Below are positions 31,767 to 40,294 of a stretch of DNA of 55,594 bases, piece by piece. Within the stretch, counting starts at the first letter, position 1. The number at the start of each line of letters is the position of its first letter. Under the pieces are notes generated by a model. The model saw only the letters and a program-made list of their open reading frames with translations, was not told the origin of the DNA and did not search any database. This DNA is from CAYTZH01 sp964442285 (GTDB lineage: Bacteria > Myxococcota_A > UBA9160 > JAFDET01): NCBI GenBank assembly GCA_964442285.1, contig CAYTZH010000036.1, forward strand, positions 1 to 55,594, read 5' to 3'. The position numbers and the translations under genes are program-made.

Positions 31767-33512
31767 TCAGCCGAGCCAGCGGGCGAGGGTCGTCGCCAGA
31801 CAGTCCGGATCGAGGGGCTTGGGGAGCAGGTCGTCCATGCCCGCATCCAGGCAGCGCTGGCGATCCTCGGCGCCGATGGCGGCGGTGAGCGCGACGATCG
31901 GCGTGCGTCGCGCGTCGGGGTCGGCGTCCTCGCGCCGGCGCATCTCGGCCGCCGCCTCGCAGCCGTCCATCACCGGCATCTGGCAGTCCATGAGGACCAG
32001 GTCGTAGGCGCGGGCGGCGCACTTCTCCAGGGCCTCGGCGCCGCTCCCGCATACGTCGGCCTCGAAGCCGAGCGCCTCGAGCAGGCCCACCGCCACCACC
32101 TGGTTGACGAGGTTGTCCTCGACCACCAGCACGCGGCCGCCCCGGGCGAGCGGCAGCGGGGTGTCCTCGACCCGCTCCAGGGGCACCACGAACCAGAAGG
32201 TGGAGCCCTGGCCAGGGCGGCTTTCCACGCCGATCTCGCCCTGCATCCGGGTCACCAGCTGATGGCAGATCGAGAGGCCCAGCCCCGTCCCCCCGTAGCG
32301 CCGCGTGGTCGACGCGTCGGCCTGGGCGAAGGCCTCGAAGATGCGCTCCTGCACGTCCTCCTCGATGCCCGCCCCCGTGTCCCGGACCTCGAAGCGCAGG
32401 TCGACGCGGGAGGACGTGGCCGCCGTCACCCCGACCCGCACCCGCACGCTGCCCCGCTCGGTGAACTTGATGGCGTTACCCACCAGGTTCGAGAGGACCT
32501 GGCGCAGGCGTACGGGGTCGGCGCGGACCACCGGCGGCACGGCGTCCTCGAGCGCCGCCTCCACCACCAGGCCGCGCTCCCGCGCCGGCTCGGCCAGCAG
32601 GCCGATCACCTCGTCGACGAGCTGCCTCGGGTGGCACGGGACCAGCTCGAGGTCGATGCGGCCCGCCTCGGCCTTGGAGAGATCGAGCAGGTCGTTCAGC
32701 AGGGCCAGCAGCTCGTTGGCCGAGCGGTGCACCGTGCCCACCATCGAGCGCTCCTCGCCGCCGAGCGGGCGGTGGAGGAGCAGCGTGGTCATGCCGATCA
32801 CGCCGTTGAGGGGCGTGCGGATCTCGTGGCTCACGTTGGCCAGGAAGCGGCTCTTGGCCTGGCTGGCCGACTCCGCCTCGTCGCGGGCCTCGGCGAGGCG
32901 GGCGTTGGCCGTGCGCAGGCGACCGAGCGCATGCTGCTTCTCCTGCTCGAACGCCAGGGCGAAGGTCAGCACCACCCCGATCAGGCCCAGGCTGGAGAAG
33001 ACGGCCACGTGGTCCGCCAGCGGGCCGTCGAGCGGGGGCCCCAGCCAGCGCGTGCCCGCCAGGCCGTAGAGCAGGACCACCTCCGCGCAGGCCAGCCCGG
33101 TCCAGATCACCCCGGAGCGGCGGCCCGCCATGGAGAAGCCCAGGATCGGGAAGGCCACCAGCCACAGGCCGCCCGGGGCCCGCAGCCCGCCCACGGAGAA
33201 GCCGTAGACCGACACCACCGCGAAGAGCGCCGCGCCCAGCGCGTTGCTCGCGATCGCGAGGGATCCCGTGCGGCGCAGCAGTGCGGGGATGCCGCTGATC
33301 GCCACACCCGAGACCACGGCCGCGGCGGCGAGCTGGGGGAGCCCCAGCATCCCGAAGACCCCCGCGTAGAGCGGCGCCCAGAACAGGGCCGTGCTGCAGA
33401 CGATCACCAGCAGGCGTGCGCGCTGACGCGTCTCCGCGTCGCCTCGGCAGAGCAACGGCGGCAGGAAGGAATCGACGAGCAGGGACAGGTGGCGGCGGAG
33501 AAGCGCGAGCAA
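31767..33512 (-). CDS. Hybrid membrane histidine kinase
   Basis: The 581-residue kinase has about six N-terminal transmembrane helices (30-210) and no large periplasmic loop. A short coiled coil follows. The dimerisation/phosphorylation domain has FLANVSHEIRTPLNGVIGM, the ATPase domain has LSNLVGNAIKFTERG, FEVRDTGAGIEEDV and RRYGGTGLGLSIC, and the C-terminal receiver has RVLVVEDNLVNQVVAVGLLE with phospho-Asp in LVLMDCQMPVMDG. It starts 8 bp after the GGDEF-EAL gene and is the last gene of a three-gene signalling operon. Phosphate likely passes to its own receiver, then to the Hpt protein encoded first. Confidence 0.93.
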   Translation of the reverse strand: MLALLRRHLSLLVDSFLPPLLCRGDAETRQRARLLVIVCSTALFWAPLYAGVFGMLGLPQLAAAAVVSGVAISGIPALLRRTGSLAIASNALGAALFAVVSVYGFSVGGLRAPGGLWLVAFPILGFSMAGRRSGVIWTGLACAEVVLLYGLAGTRWLGPPLDGPLADHVAVFSSLGLIGVVLTFALAFEQEKQHALGRLRTANARLAEARDEAESASQAKSRFLANVSHEIRTPLNGVIGMTTLLLHRPLGGEERSMVGTVHRSANELLALLNDLLDLSKAEAGRIDLELVPCHPRQLVDEVIGLLAEPARERGLVVEAALEDAVPPVVRADPVRLRQVLSNLVGNAIKFTERGSVRVRVGVTAATSSRVDLRFEVRDTGAGIEEDVQERIFEAFAQADASTTRRYGGTGLGLSICHQLVTRMQGEIGVESRPGQGSTFWFVVPLERVEDTPLPLARGGRVLVVEDNLVNQVVAVGLLEALGFEADVCGSGAEALEKCAARAYDLVLMDCQMPVMDGCEAAAEMRRREDADPDARRTPIVALTAAIGAEDRQRCLDAGMDDLLPKPLDPDCLATTLARWLG

Positions 33513-33519
33513 GCGCGCC

Positions 33520-35640
33520 TCACTCCGAGTCCTTGGGACGCAGGAGCGCCTCGCAGGCGCCGGCCGGCGCCGGCCGGCCGAGCAGGAAGCCCTGCATCAG
33601 GTCGCAGCCCTCCTGCTCGAGGAAGCGGGTCTGCACCGGCAGCTCGACGCCTTCGGCCACCACGCGCAGGGAGAGTCCGCGCCCCAGGCCGATGATCGAG
33701 GACACGATGGCGGTGGCCTCGGCGTCGTCCTCGATCCCCGCCACGAAGGAGCGGTCCACCTTGATCTCGTCGAGCTCGAAGTTGCGCAGGTAAGCCAGCG
33801 AGGAATAGCCGGTGCCGAAATCGTCCAGGGCGATGGAGGTGCCCCGCCTCCGGAGGGCGGAGAGCACCTCCGCGGCCATGGCCTCGTCCCGCATGATGGC
33901 GCTCTCGGTGATCTCCAGGACGAGGTGCGCGGGATCGAGCCGGGTCTCCCGCAGCACCTGCTCCACCAGCTCGGGAAGCTCCCGGTTGAGCTGCCGCGGC
34001 GAGACGTTGACTGCGATCGGCACGGGCTCGTAGCCCGCGTCCTGCCAGGCGCGCATCTGCTCGCACGCGGTGCGCAGCACCCACTCGCCGATCTGCACGA
34101 TCTGGCCGCTGTCCTCGGCGACGGGGATGAACTCCGCCGGGGAGATCGGGCCCTCCTCCGGGTCGGTCCAGCGCAGCAGGGCCTCGAAGCCCGCGAGGCG
34201 GCCGCTGGCGACGTCGAGCTTCGGCTGGTAGTCGAGATGCAGGCTGCCCTCGGCCACGGCCCGTCGCAACCGCTGGTCCATCTCGAGGCGACGGGCGACG
34301 GTCTGGTTCATCGAGTCCGCGTAGAACTGGAAGCTGTTCCGGCCCCGCTCCTTGGCGTGGTACATCGCGGTGTCGGCGTTCCGGAGCAGCTTGTCGCTGT
34401 CCAGACCGTCCTCCGGGTACAGGGCGATGCCGATGCTGGCGCTCACCACCAGGGGGCGGCCGTCGATCTCGAAGGGGGTCTCGAGACTCCGCAGGATCCG
34501 GCGGGCCACGCCGCCCGCATGCTCGGCGCTCTCGATGTCCGGCAGCAGCACCGTGAACTCGTCGCCACCGAGCCGGGCGAGCGCGCCGTCCGTCGGGATC
34601 TTCGCGCTCGGACCCACCGAGTCGGTCGGGCGCACCTGGTCGGTGATCCGCGACGCGACGGCCTTCAGCAGCTTGTCGCCCACCGGGTGGCCGAAGCTGT
34701 CGTTCACGCGCTTGAAGTGGTCGAGGTCGACGAAGAGCACCGCCACCCGACTCCGGGCCCGGTCGGCTCGCTGGAGCAGGCGGTTCAGCTGCTTGGAGAG
34801 GGAGCTGCGGTTGCTCAGGCCGGTCAGGCCGTCGACGTGGGCCAGGCGCCAGAGGGCCGCCTCGGTCTCCTTGTGGTCGGTGATGTCCTGCAGCGTGCCG
34901 CAGACCCGCAGCGGCGTACCGTCCTCGTCGAGGGTCGCCTCCGCCTGGTTCTGGACGACCCGGATCTCGTCGCCGTCCCCGAGGATGCGGTGCTCGAGGT
35001 CGAAGGATCCTCCGCGGTCGAGCAGGCGCTCGAAGGCGCCGGCGAGCATCGGCCGGTCTTCGGGGTGGGCGGTCTCGAGGACGTCGTCGAGAGAGCGCAC
35101 CAGCTCGACGCCCCCATCGCCGAGTCCCGGAATGCCGCCGGACCAGTGGAGCTCGCCCTGGGGCACGCGCCACTCGAAGCTCACGATCCTCGCGATCCGC
35201 TGGGCGTTGGCGAGGCGGGCGAGGCTGTCGTCGAGGGCGCGCATGGCGGCGCCCGCGCGCAGGACGTAACGGACGCGGTGGCGGAACAGCGGCCAGTGGA
35301 TGGGCTTGGTCAGGAAGTCGCTGGCGCCACAGGCGAACGCCCGGTCGATCGAGGCGACGTCCTCCCTCGAAGTCATCATGAGCACCGGGATGCGCTCGCC
35401 GCTGCGGAGGGCCCGGATCCGCTCGCAGACCGCGAAGCCGTCGAGGCCGGGCATCCGCACGTCCAGCACCACGAGGTCGAAGGGGCCCTCACGAAAGCGC
35501 TCGAGCGCCTGGATCCCGTCCGGGGCGGCGACGGTCTCACAGCCGTCGCCCTCGAGGAGTCCGCAGGCCGCCTTCGTGAGCGCGCGGTCGTCGTCGGCGA
35601 CGAGCACCCGCGGACGCTTGCCCGGCTCGGCGTCACTCAC
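33520..35640 (-). CDS. REC-PAS-GGDEF-EAL c-di-GMP protein
   Basis: The 706-residue protein has four parts. A receiver (about 10-125, phospho-Asp in LVVLDVRMPGLDGF). A PAS-like sensor (about 150-260, ending GTLQDITDHKETEAALWRLAHVDGLTGLSNRSSL). A GGDEF cyclase with intact RLGGDEFTVLLPD. An EAL phosphodiesterase with FEALLRW, NVSPRQL, LEITESAIM, ALDDFGTGYSSL, IKVDRSF, VAEGVE and QGFLLGRP. Both catalytic sets look complete, so it could make and break cyclic di-GMP under phosphorylation control. The GTG overlaps the Hpt gene by 8 bp. Confidence 0.94.
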   Translation of the reverse strand: MSDAEPGKRPRVLVADDDRALTKAACGLLEGDGCETVAAPDGIQALERFREGPFDLVVLDVRMPGLDGFAVCERIRALRSGERIPVLMMTSREDVASIDRAFACGASDFLTKPIHWPLFRHRVRYVLRAGAAMRALDDSLARLANAQRIARIVSFEWRVPQGELHWSGGIPGLGDGGVELVRSLDDVLETAHPEDRPMLAGAFERLLDRGGSFDLEHRILGDGDEIRVVQNQAEATLDEDGTPLRVCGTLQDITDHKETEAALWRLAHVDGLTGLSNRSSLSKQLNRLLQRADRARSRVAVLFVDLDHFKRVNDSFGHPVGDKLLKAVASRITDQVRPTDSVGPSAKIPTDGALARLGGDEFTVLLPDIESAEHAGGVARRILRSLETPFEIDGRPLVVSASIGIALYPEDGLDSDKLLRNADTAMYHAKERGRNSFQFYADSMNQTVARRLEMDQRLRRAVAEGSLHLDYQPKLDVASGRLAGFEALLRWTDPEEGPISPAEFIPVAEDSGQIVQIGEWVLRTACEQMRAWQDAGYEPVPIAVNVSPRQLNRELPELVEQVLRETRLDPAHLVLEITESAIMRDEAMAAEVLSALRRRGTSIALDDFGTGYSSLAYLRNFELDEIKVDRSFVAGIEDDAEATAIVSSIIGLGRGLSLRVVAEGVELPVQTRFLEQEGCDLMQGFLLGRPAPAGACEALLRPKDSE

Positions 35641-36022
35641 CCACCGGCTCCCGCTTCAAGGCCTGCAGGGCCAGATCCGAGGCGGTGCGCATCCGGGCCA
35701 CGGAGCCCTGGGCCGCATCGCGTCGTCCCGCGCGCGCGTCGCGCTCGATTCGCGCGGCCAGACGCTCCACCTGCACCGCCCCCACGGTGCCGCTGGCGGA
35801 CTTGAAGGCGTGGCTGCTCCGGGCGAGAGCGTCGAGATCGGCGCCCTCGGCCGCGGCCTCCAGGCTCGCGAGCATCTCGGGCACCTGCTGCGCGTACGCG
35901 GCCACCACCCGCTCCACCAGGCCCGGGTCGATGCGCCGGAGCGCGTCCAGGCGGGAGGCGTCGAGCCGGACCGCAGGGTCCGGCGAGTCCGGGCATCGAG
36001 GGGCGCGCGGGTTGGACTCCAC
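35633..36022 (-). CDS. Hpt phosphotransfer protein
   Basis: The 129-residue protein is a single histidine phosphotransfer domain: LVERVVAAYAQQVPEMLASLEAAAEGADLDALARSSHAFKSASGTVGAVQVERLAARIERDARAG. The phospho-His is in SSHAFKSASG. The GTG at 36022 gives the domain with a short leader. It overlaps the REC-PAS-GGDEF-EAL gene and is first in the operon. It is the likely bridge between the hybrid kinase and the c-di-GMP protein's receiver. Confidence 0.88.
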   Translation of the reverse strand: MESNPRAPRCPDSPDPAVRLDASRLDALRRIDPGLVERVVAAYAQQVPEMLASLEAAAEGADLDALARSSHAFKSASGTVGAVQVERLAARIERDARAGRRDAAQGSVARMRTASDLALQALKREPVGE

Positions 36023-36102
36023 GGGGGTCCGATCGGTGGCCCCAGCCCCCGAATCAATCGGGTGAACCCTCCAGGCGGGGTCGGGTCGTGCCCCGGCGCG
36101 GG

Positions 36103-36999
36103 TCAGCGGACGGGAGGCGGCTCCTCGGCGACGGGCGCGATGCGCACGCCCAGGGGGCCGCGGGGCACGTAGATGCGGCGCTCGCGACCGTCGCGGACGA
36201 CGTCGACGGGCGTCGTCTCTCCGGCCGTGCCCGCGCGGGTTCCCTCGCGCAGCTCCGCCATGCTGAACACGGTCCGGCCGTCGTAGCGCAGGATGGCGTC
36301 GCCGGCGTCGAGCCCGGCGAGCGCGGCCGCGGAGCCCTCCATCACCTCCACCACGCGCACGCGGTTGGGGCGGCCCGAGGCGTAGAGGAACCAGTCGTAG
36401 AGCGCATCGCCCGACTCGTCGCGCAGGAACTCGAGGCGGTCGGCCAGGGCCGCGTTCTCCTGCGCGAAGCGAGGCGAGCCCAGCCACCCCTCCCGCTCCG
36501 CCCGGTCGCGCAGGTACAGCTGCTCCAAGGCGACGGCGTCGAGCTCGGAGCGCAGGGACCGGACGTCCGCCGGGTCGAAGCCGGCCCGCAGCAGGGCCGC
36601 TTCGTCGAGGGAAGGCGATGGGGCCCGGGCTGCCACGTCGAGGGACGGCGCCGCGGCGGGCGCTCCGGCGGACACCGGGGCGCCCGGGTCCAGGGCAGCC
36701 ATCTCCCCCACGCGCTCGCGCAGGGCGGCCACCTCGGCCGCCAGCTGCTGGCGGAGTGCCTGCTCCAGGCGCAGCGCGTCGCGGAGGCGGGCGACCTCGG
36801 CGCCCAGCGCATCCGCGGCTCCCCGTCCGTCCTCCGGAACGCCGAGCGGGGCGTCGGTCGACGCCGCGGACCCCGGCTCCGCGGACCTCAGGCCCACGAC
36901 CAGGACCAGAATGGCGAGGCCAGCGCCGGCGAGGGCGGCAAGCGTTCTGGTCAACGGACTCCTCCGCGCCATGCATAGAGGGGCTCGTGCGCGCCTCAT
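36103..36999 (-). CDS. PDZ-domain membrane-anchored protein
   Basis: The 298-residue protein has one N-terminal transmembrane anchor (LAALAGAGLAILVLVVGLRSA). An Ala-rich coiled coil follows (about 55-105, EVARLRDALRLEQALRQQLAAEVAALRERVGEM), then a middle helical region. A C-terminal PDZ-like domain (about 205-290) has VVEVMEGSAAALAGLDAGDAILRYDGRTVFSMAELREGTRAG. This layout recalls scaffold proteins or GspC-like PDZ proteins, but the secretion genes are not here. ATG 36999 and ATG 36972 are both possible. It is divergent from the lipoprotein at 37077 across the direct-repeat region. Confidence 0.75.
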   Translation of the reverse strand: MRRARAPLCMARRSPLTRTLAALAGAGLAILVLVVGLRSAEPGSAASTDAPLGVPEDGRGAADALGAEVARLRDALRLEQALRQQLAAEVAALRERVGEMAALDPGAPVSAGAPAAAPSLDVAARAPSPSLDEAALLRAGFDPADVRSLRSELDAVALEQLYLRDRAEREGWLGSPRFAQENAALADRLEFLRDESGDALYDWFLYASGRPNRVRVVEVMEGSAAALAGLDAGDAILRYDGRTVFSMAELREGTRAGTAGETTPVDVVRDGRERRIYVPRGPLGVRIAPVAEEPPPVR

Positions 37000-37021
37000 G
37001 CGGATGGCGACTTGTGTGAGT

Positions 37022-37050
37022 CTAGATAGTAGCTAGACATTAACTAGACA
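37022..37050. promoter_or_regulatory. Three 11-bp-spaced direct repeats between divergent genes
   Basis: CTAGATA (37022-37028), CTAGACA (37033-37039) and CTAGACA (37044-37050) recur at exactly 11-bp steps, one DNA turn, in an AT-rich patch of otherwise GC-rich DNA. Read on the other strand they are TGTCTAG units, like the tandem half-sites of OmpR/PhoB-type response regulators. Confidence 0.55.
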
Positions 37051-37076
37051 GAAGCTCCCGGAGGGAACCCATTCCG

Positions 37077-37589
37077 ATGACGATGCCCCCGAAAGCCCCG
37101 CGCCACCAGTCCCCGGCGCTCCGCCATGCCTCCCCGGCATTCAGCCTGCTTCTCGCCCTCCTCGTCGCACCGGCCTGCGCACCGCTGGGCGGACCGCACC
37201 CCACGCCGGCGCTCTCGCCCGCCGAGGTCGTACGACTGCAGGTCCAAGCGCTCGGGGAGCAGGGCCTCGGTGGCATCGCCGTCACCTACCGCTTCGCGTC
37301 GCCGTCCAACCGGCGCGCCATTGGATCCTACGAGCAGTTCATCGATGTGGTCCGCTCGCCGAGCTACGCGCCCATGCTGGGCCACTTCCGCGCCGAGTAC
37401 GGCGAGCTGCAGACGGACGGCCGTCGTGCCTCGGGCCTGGTACTGATCACCGACCGACAGGGTGGGCGACATGCCTACCTGTTCCGATTGTCCCGTCAGC
37501 GCGGTGGCCCGTTCTCCGGCTGCTGGATGACCGACTCAGTCCACCTGGTGGGCCGCGACCAGCCCGACGATGCCGGGCTGGAGGTCTAG
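37077..37589 (+). CDS. DUF4864-like envelope protein
   Basis: The 170-residue protein has a signal sequence (AFSLLLALLVAPACAPL, possible lipobox). A single domain follows: EVVRLQVQALGEQGLGGIAVTYRFASPSNRRAIGSYEQFIDVVRSPSYAPMLGHF...GCWMTDSVHLV. This pattern (YRFASP.NR..I......F......Y.PM and a final GCWMTD) matches DUF4864-type proteins as I remember them. Function is unknown. A purine-rich GGAGGG lies 11 bp upstream of the ATG. The direct repeats at 37022-37050 probably control it. Confidence 0.7.
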   Translation: MTMPPKAPRHQSPALRHASPAFSLLLALLVAPACAPLGGPHPTPALSPAEVVRLQVQALGEQGLGGIAVTYRFASPSNRRAIGSYEQFIDVVRSPSYAPMLGHFRAEYGELQTDGRRASGLVLITDRQGGRHAYLFRLSRQRGGPFSGCWMTDSVHLVGRDQPDDAGLEV

Positions 37590-37596
37590 CTCGCGC

Positions 37597-38208
37597 ATGC
37601 AGCCGGCGGCGCGGCCTCTCGACCCGCAGGCGGAGTCGACCGAATTCCCGGAGGCGGTCTGGCACCACGTCTGGAGACAGCTCGCGCGCGCCACCCGCGA
37701 CGCCCGACACGCCTTCCGCCACGCCGTCGTGGCCACCCGCTGTCCGCGCCGCGTCGTACGCACACGGACGGTCGTGCTGCGCGAGGCCGATGTCGCGGCC
37801 TCGCGGCTCGCCTTCCACAGCGACCGGCGCTCCGAGAAGGTCGACGGGCTCGTGCTGAGCCCGCAGGCCAGCTGGTGCTTCTACGACCGCCGCCGCCGCA
37901 CCCAGGTGCGGGCCGAGACCCGGGCCTCGCTGCACCTGGGGGACGCGGTCGCCCGCTCGGCCTGGGACGCCCAGGGCGAGCCCGCGCGGCGCCTGCTCCG
38001 GATCCAGCCCCCGCCCGGGAGCCCGCTTCCCGACGCCGGGGTCACGTTCCCCGAGGACGGCCCGGCGGCCGGCTTCGAGAACTTCGTCAGCGTCGTCTGC
38101 GACGTGGTCGAGCTGGAGTGGCTCCAGCTGGACCGGCACGGCCATCGGCGCCTGCGCTTCGAGCCCGGACCCGACGGGATCTGGCGGGGCGCCGCCCTGG
38201 TTCCCTGA
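37597..38208 (+). CDS. Pyridoxamine-phosphate-oxidase-like FMN protein
   Basis: The 203-residue protein looks like a split-barrel FMN-binding oxidoreductase. VVATRCPRRVVRTRTVVLREADVAASRLAFHSDRRSEKVDGLVLSPQASWCFYDRRRRTQVRAETRASLHLGD has the R-x-V-x-L...F.SD.RS.K pattern and the strand order of the PPOX family. The C-terminal half has FENFVSVVCDVVELEWLQLD and ends near HRRLRFE. It starts 7 bp after the previous stop and is 40 bp upstream of folE, so it may share transcription with them. Substrate not deducible. Confidence 0.75.
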   Translation: MQPAARPLDPQAESTEFPEAVWHHVWRQLARATRDARHAFRHAVVATRCPRRVVRTRTVVLREADVAASRLAFHSDRRSEKVDGLVLSPQASWCFYDRRRRTQVRAETRASLHLGDAVARSAWDAQGEPARRLLRIQPPPGSPLPDAGVTFPEDGPAAGFENFVSVVCDVVELEWLQLDRHGHRRLRFEPGPDGIWRGAALVP

Positions 38209-38248
38209 CCGACGGGCCCGAGGCGGGCCCGCATCCCGAGGAGAGATC

Positions 38249-38986
38249 GTGTCCCAAGCGCCTGTACTGCCCTGGACCCCGGACCCGTCCCAGGCCGCCA
38301 CCGAGAACACCACGACGCCGGTCGCCGACCGGGTGCGCGCACGCATCCAGCGAGCCGGCGGCCGCTTCCACGCCAACGACAACATCGGCGCCTATCTCGA
38401 GGAGGGCGAGCTCGAAGGGATCCAGGCGGAGGTCGAGGCCCGCTTCGCCGACGTCCTGCACGCGCTCGTGATCGACACCGAGAACGACCACAACACGCTC
38501 GAGACGGCCCGGCGCGTGGCGAAGCTCTACGTCCAGGAGGTCTTCCGCGGTCGCTTCGCTCCCGAGCCGCGGGTGACCGAGTTCCCGAACGTCTCGCGCC
38601 TGAACGAGCTCATGATCATCGGTCCCGTCACGCTGCGGAGCGCCTGCTCCCACCACCTGTGCCCGATCATCGGGCGGGTCTGGGTCGGGGTCATGCCCAA
38701 CGAGCACTCGGCGCTGATCGGCCTCTCGAAGTACGCGCGTCTCGTCGAATGGGTGATGAGTCGGCCCCAGATCCAGGAAGAGGCGGTCGCCCAGCTGGCC
38801 GACCTGCTCCAGGAGAAGATGCACCTCGACGGCCTGGCCATCGTCATGGAGGCGGACCACGCCTGCATGCAGTGGCGGGGCGTGAAGGACATGGACTCCA
38901 AGATGACCAACTCGATCATGCGCGGGTCGTTCCTGGAAGACCCGGACCTGCGCCGGGAGTTCCTCTCCCTCATGACCCGGGGCTGA
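38249..38986 (+). CDS. folE: GTP cyclohydrolase I
   Basis: The 245-residue protein is FolE, which forms dihydroneopterin triphosphate for folate or pterin synthesis. Core motifs include LETARRVAKLYVQEVFRG, the zinc-site SACSHHLCPIIGRVWVGVMPN with Cys and His ligands, IGLSKYARLVEWVMSRPQIQE, and MEADHACMQWRGV. The first 30 residues are an extra low-complexity extension. The GTG at 38249 follows GAGGAGAG. The usual GHVHIAYLP is replaced by GRVWVGVMPN, so it may be a divergent subgroup. Confidence 0.92.
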   Translation: MSQAPVLPWTPDPSQAATENTTTPVADRVRARIQRAGGRFHANDNIGAYLEEGELEGIQAEVEARFADVLHALVIDTENDHNTLETARRVAKLYVQEVFRGRFAPEPRVTEFPNVSRLNELMIIGPVTLRSACSHHLCPIIGRVWVGVMPNEHSALIGLSKYARLVEWVMSRPQIQEEAVAQLADLLQEKMHLDGLAIVMEADHACMQWRGVKDMDSKMTNSIMRGSFLEDPDLRREFLSLMTRG

Positions 38987-39000
38987 TCCGCGGGCGCGCG

Positions 39001-39017
39001 GCCGCCGAAAAGGCGGC
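39001..39017. terminator. Small hairpin after folE
   Basis: GCCGCC (39001-39006) and GGCGGC (39012-39017) form a 6-bp stem with a GAAAA loop, 15 bp after the folE stop. There is no T-run, so termination is only possible. Confidence 0.4.
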
Positions 39018-39018
39018 G

Positions 39019-39047
39019 TGGGCACCGCGGCCCAGGTTGCGTATGCT
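39019..39047 (+). promoter_or_regulatory. Candidate promoter of the GAF sensor gene
   Basis: TGGGCA (39019-39024) and TATGCT (39042-39047) are 17 bp apart, a fair housekeeping-type promoter. It would start transcription about 25 bp before the ATG at 39077. Confidence 0.45.
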
Positions 39048-39076
39048 CCTAAGGATAACCTGTCGTGGGGAGGTCC

Positions 39077-40276
39077 ATGGAGCGAATCGACGTGCTCGGC
39101 GACCGGCCGGAGCGGCGTCCGGCCTTCCGCCGCGAGCTCCTGGCCGAGACCACCGACGCCGAGCTCCAGGAGATCGTGACGACGGCCGCGCGCGAGCTGT
39201 CCAGCCCCATCGCCCTCGTCAGCCTGGTGCTCGACCAGATCCAGTTCTTCAAGGCCCACTACGGTCTGCCGCCCGACCTGGCGGCGGCCCGGGGAACCGA
39301 TCGGGATGTGTCGTTCTGTCAGTTCGTGGTGCGGGACGGCGACACGTTCGAGGTGAACGACGCACCGAACGATCCCCGCGTGCCCCAGCACCTGGTCGAC
39401 GCCTACGACATCCGCGCCTATCTCGGGGCGCCGATCCACGCGGAGGGCACCGTGGTCGGCTCCCTGTGCGTGCTCGACACCCGCAGCCGGTCCTTCTCCG
39501 AGGATCAACGGGTGAGCCTGGAGAAGCTGGCCGGGCTGGTGGACCAGCGGCTGGCGGCGCTGAACGAACGCCGTCGCGAGGTGCGTGCTGCGCTCACGGA
39601 GCAGGCGTCGGCCCCGGCCCCGGCGCTGGCGGAGCTGCGGGAGTCCCTGGCGCCGATGCGACGCGGTGTCGAGGGGATCCTGCCGGCCGCGGCGGCCGTG
39701 CGCTCCTTCCTGCGCCTCTGCGCCCACGTGCTCGAGGGCGGGGCGGCGCTGCCCGACGTCGTGCGGCGCAGCCGCGCCGCCGCCGCCGACGCGGCCGAGG
39801 CCATCGAGGAGGCCGCCTACGACATCCTGGCGGCGGCCGGAGACTGCGAAGACGACCTCAGCGCCCTCGAGCAGCTGACGACGACGGCGCGCGTCGCCCG
39901 GCTGTCGGAGATCGTCATGGCCGCCCAGGATCTCGCCCGGCGCAGCACCCGCCCGGTGGGCGGGGCGCCGCTGCCGGATCTCGGGTTCGATCCCCTCGTG
40001 CGCACGCCGCGTCCGCTGGCGGTCGGCGTCCTCACCACGGCCCTCGTCGCCGTGGCGGATCGGCTGGCGGCCGACGCCCGGACCCCCGGGATCCGCCTGG
40101 CGGTGCGAAGCCTCGCGGCCCACGCCGAGCTGGGCATCGCAGCCGAGGGGCTCTCGGCCGAGGCCGTGCGGGAGATCTCGGCCGAGCTCGCCGCGAAGAT
40201 CGGCATCGACCCCGCGGTGTCGATCCTGCACGGGGACGGCGCCGTCCGGGTGCGGCTCGCCGTCGTCGCCGCCTAG
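39077..40276 (+). CDS. GAF-domain sensor with degenerate kinase-like C terminus
   Basis: The 399-residue soluble protein has a GAF domain (about 20-165): VTTAARELSSPIALVSLVLDQIQFFKAHYGLPPDLAAARGTDRDVSFCQFVVRDGDTFEVNDAPNDPRVPQHLVDAYDIRAYLGAPIHAEGTVVGSLCVLDTRSRSF. This is typical of GAF sensors next to PAS/kinase proteins. The C-terminal 230 residues are helical, Ala-rich and end with a strand pattern (LAVGVLTTALVAVADRLAADA, GDGAVRVRLAVVAA). That hints at a decayed histidine-kinase ATPase; the catalytic N, G1 and G2 boxes are not visible. ATG 39077 has GGGGAGG upstream. Confidence 0.72.
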   Translation: MERIDVLGDRPERRPAFRRELLAETTDAELQEIVTTAARELSSPIALVSLVLDQIQFFKAHYGLPPDLAAARGTDRDVSFCQFVVRDGDTFEVNDAPNDPRVPQHLVDAYDIRAYLGAPIHAEGTVVGSLCVLDTRSRSFSEDQRVSLEKLAGLVDQRLAALNERRREVRAALTEQASAPAPALAELRESLAPMRRGVEGILPAAAAVRSFLRLCAHVLEGGAALPDVVRRSRAAAADAAEAIEEAAYDILAAAGDCEDDLSALEQLTTTARVARLSEIVMAAQDLARRSTRPVGGAPLPDLGFDPLVRTPRPLAVGVLTTALVAVADRLAADARTPGIRLAVRSLAAHAELGIAAEGLSAEAVREISAELAAKIGIDPAVSILHGDGAVRVRLAVVAA

Positions 40277-40294
40277 GAGCCCGGAACCGCGCCG

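Noticed and set aside
39016..39047. Possible sigma-54 site before the GAF gene (GG ... TTGC)
   Set aside because: The spacing between GG and GC is far from the required 10 bp; a housekeeping -35/-10 pair fits better.
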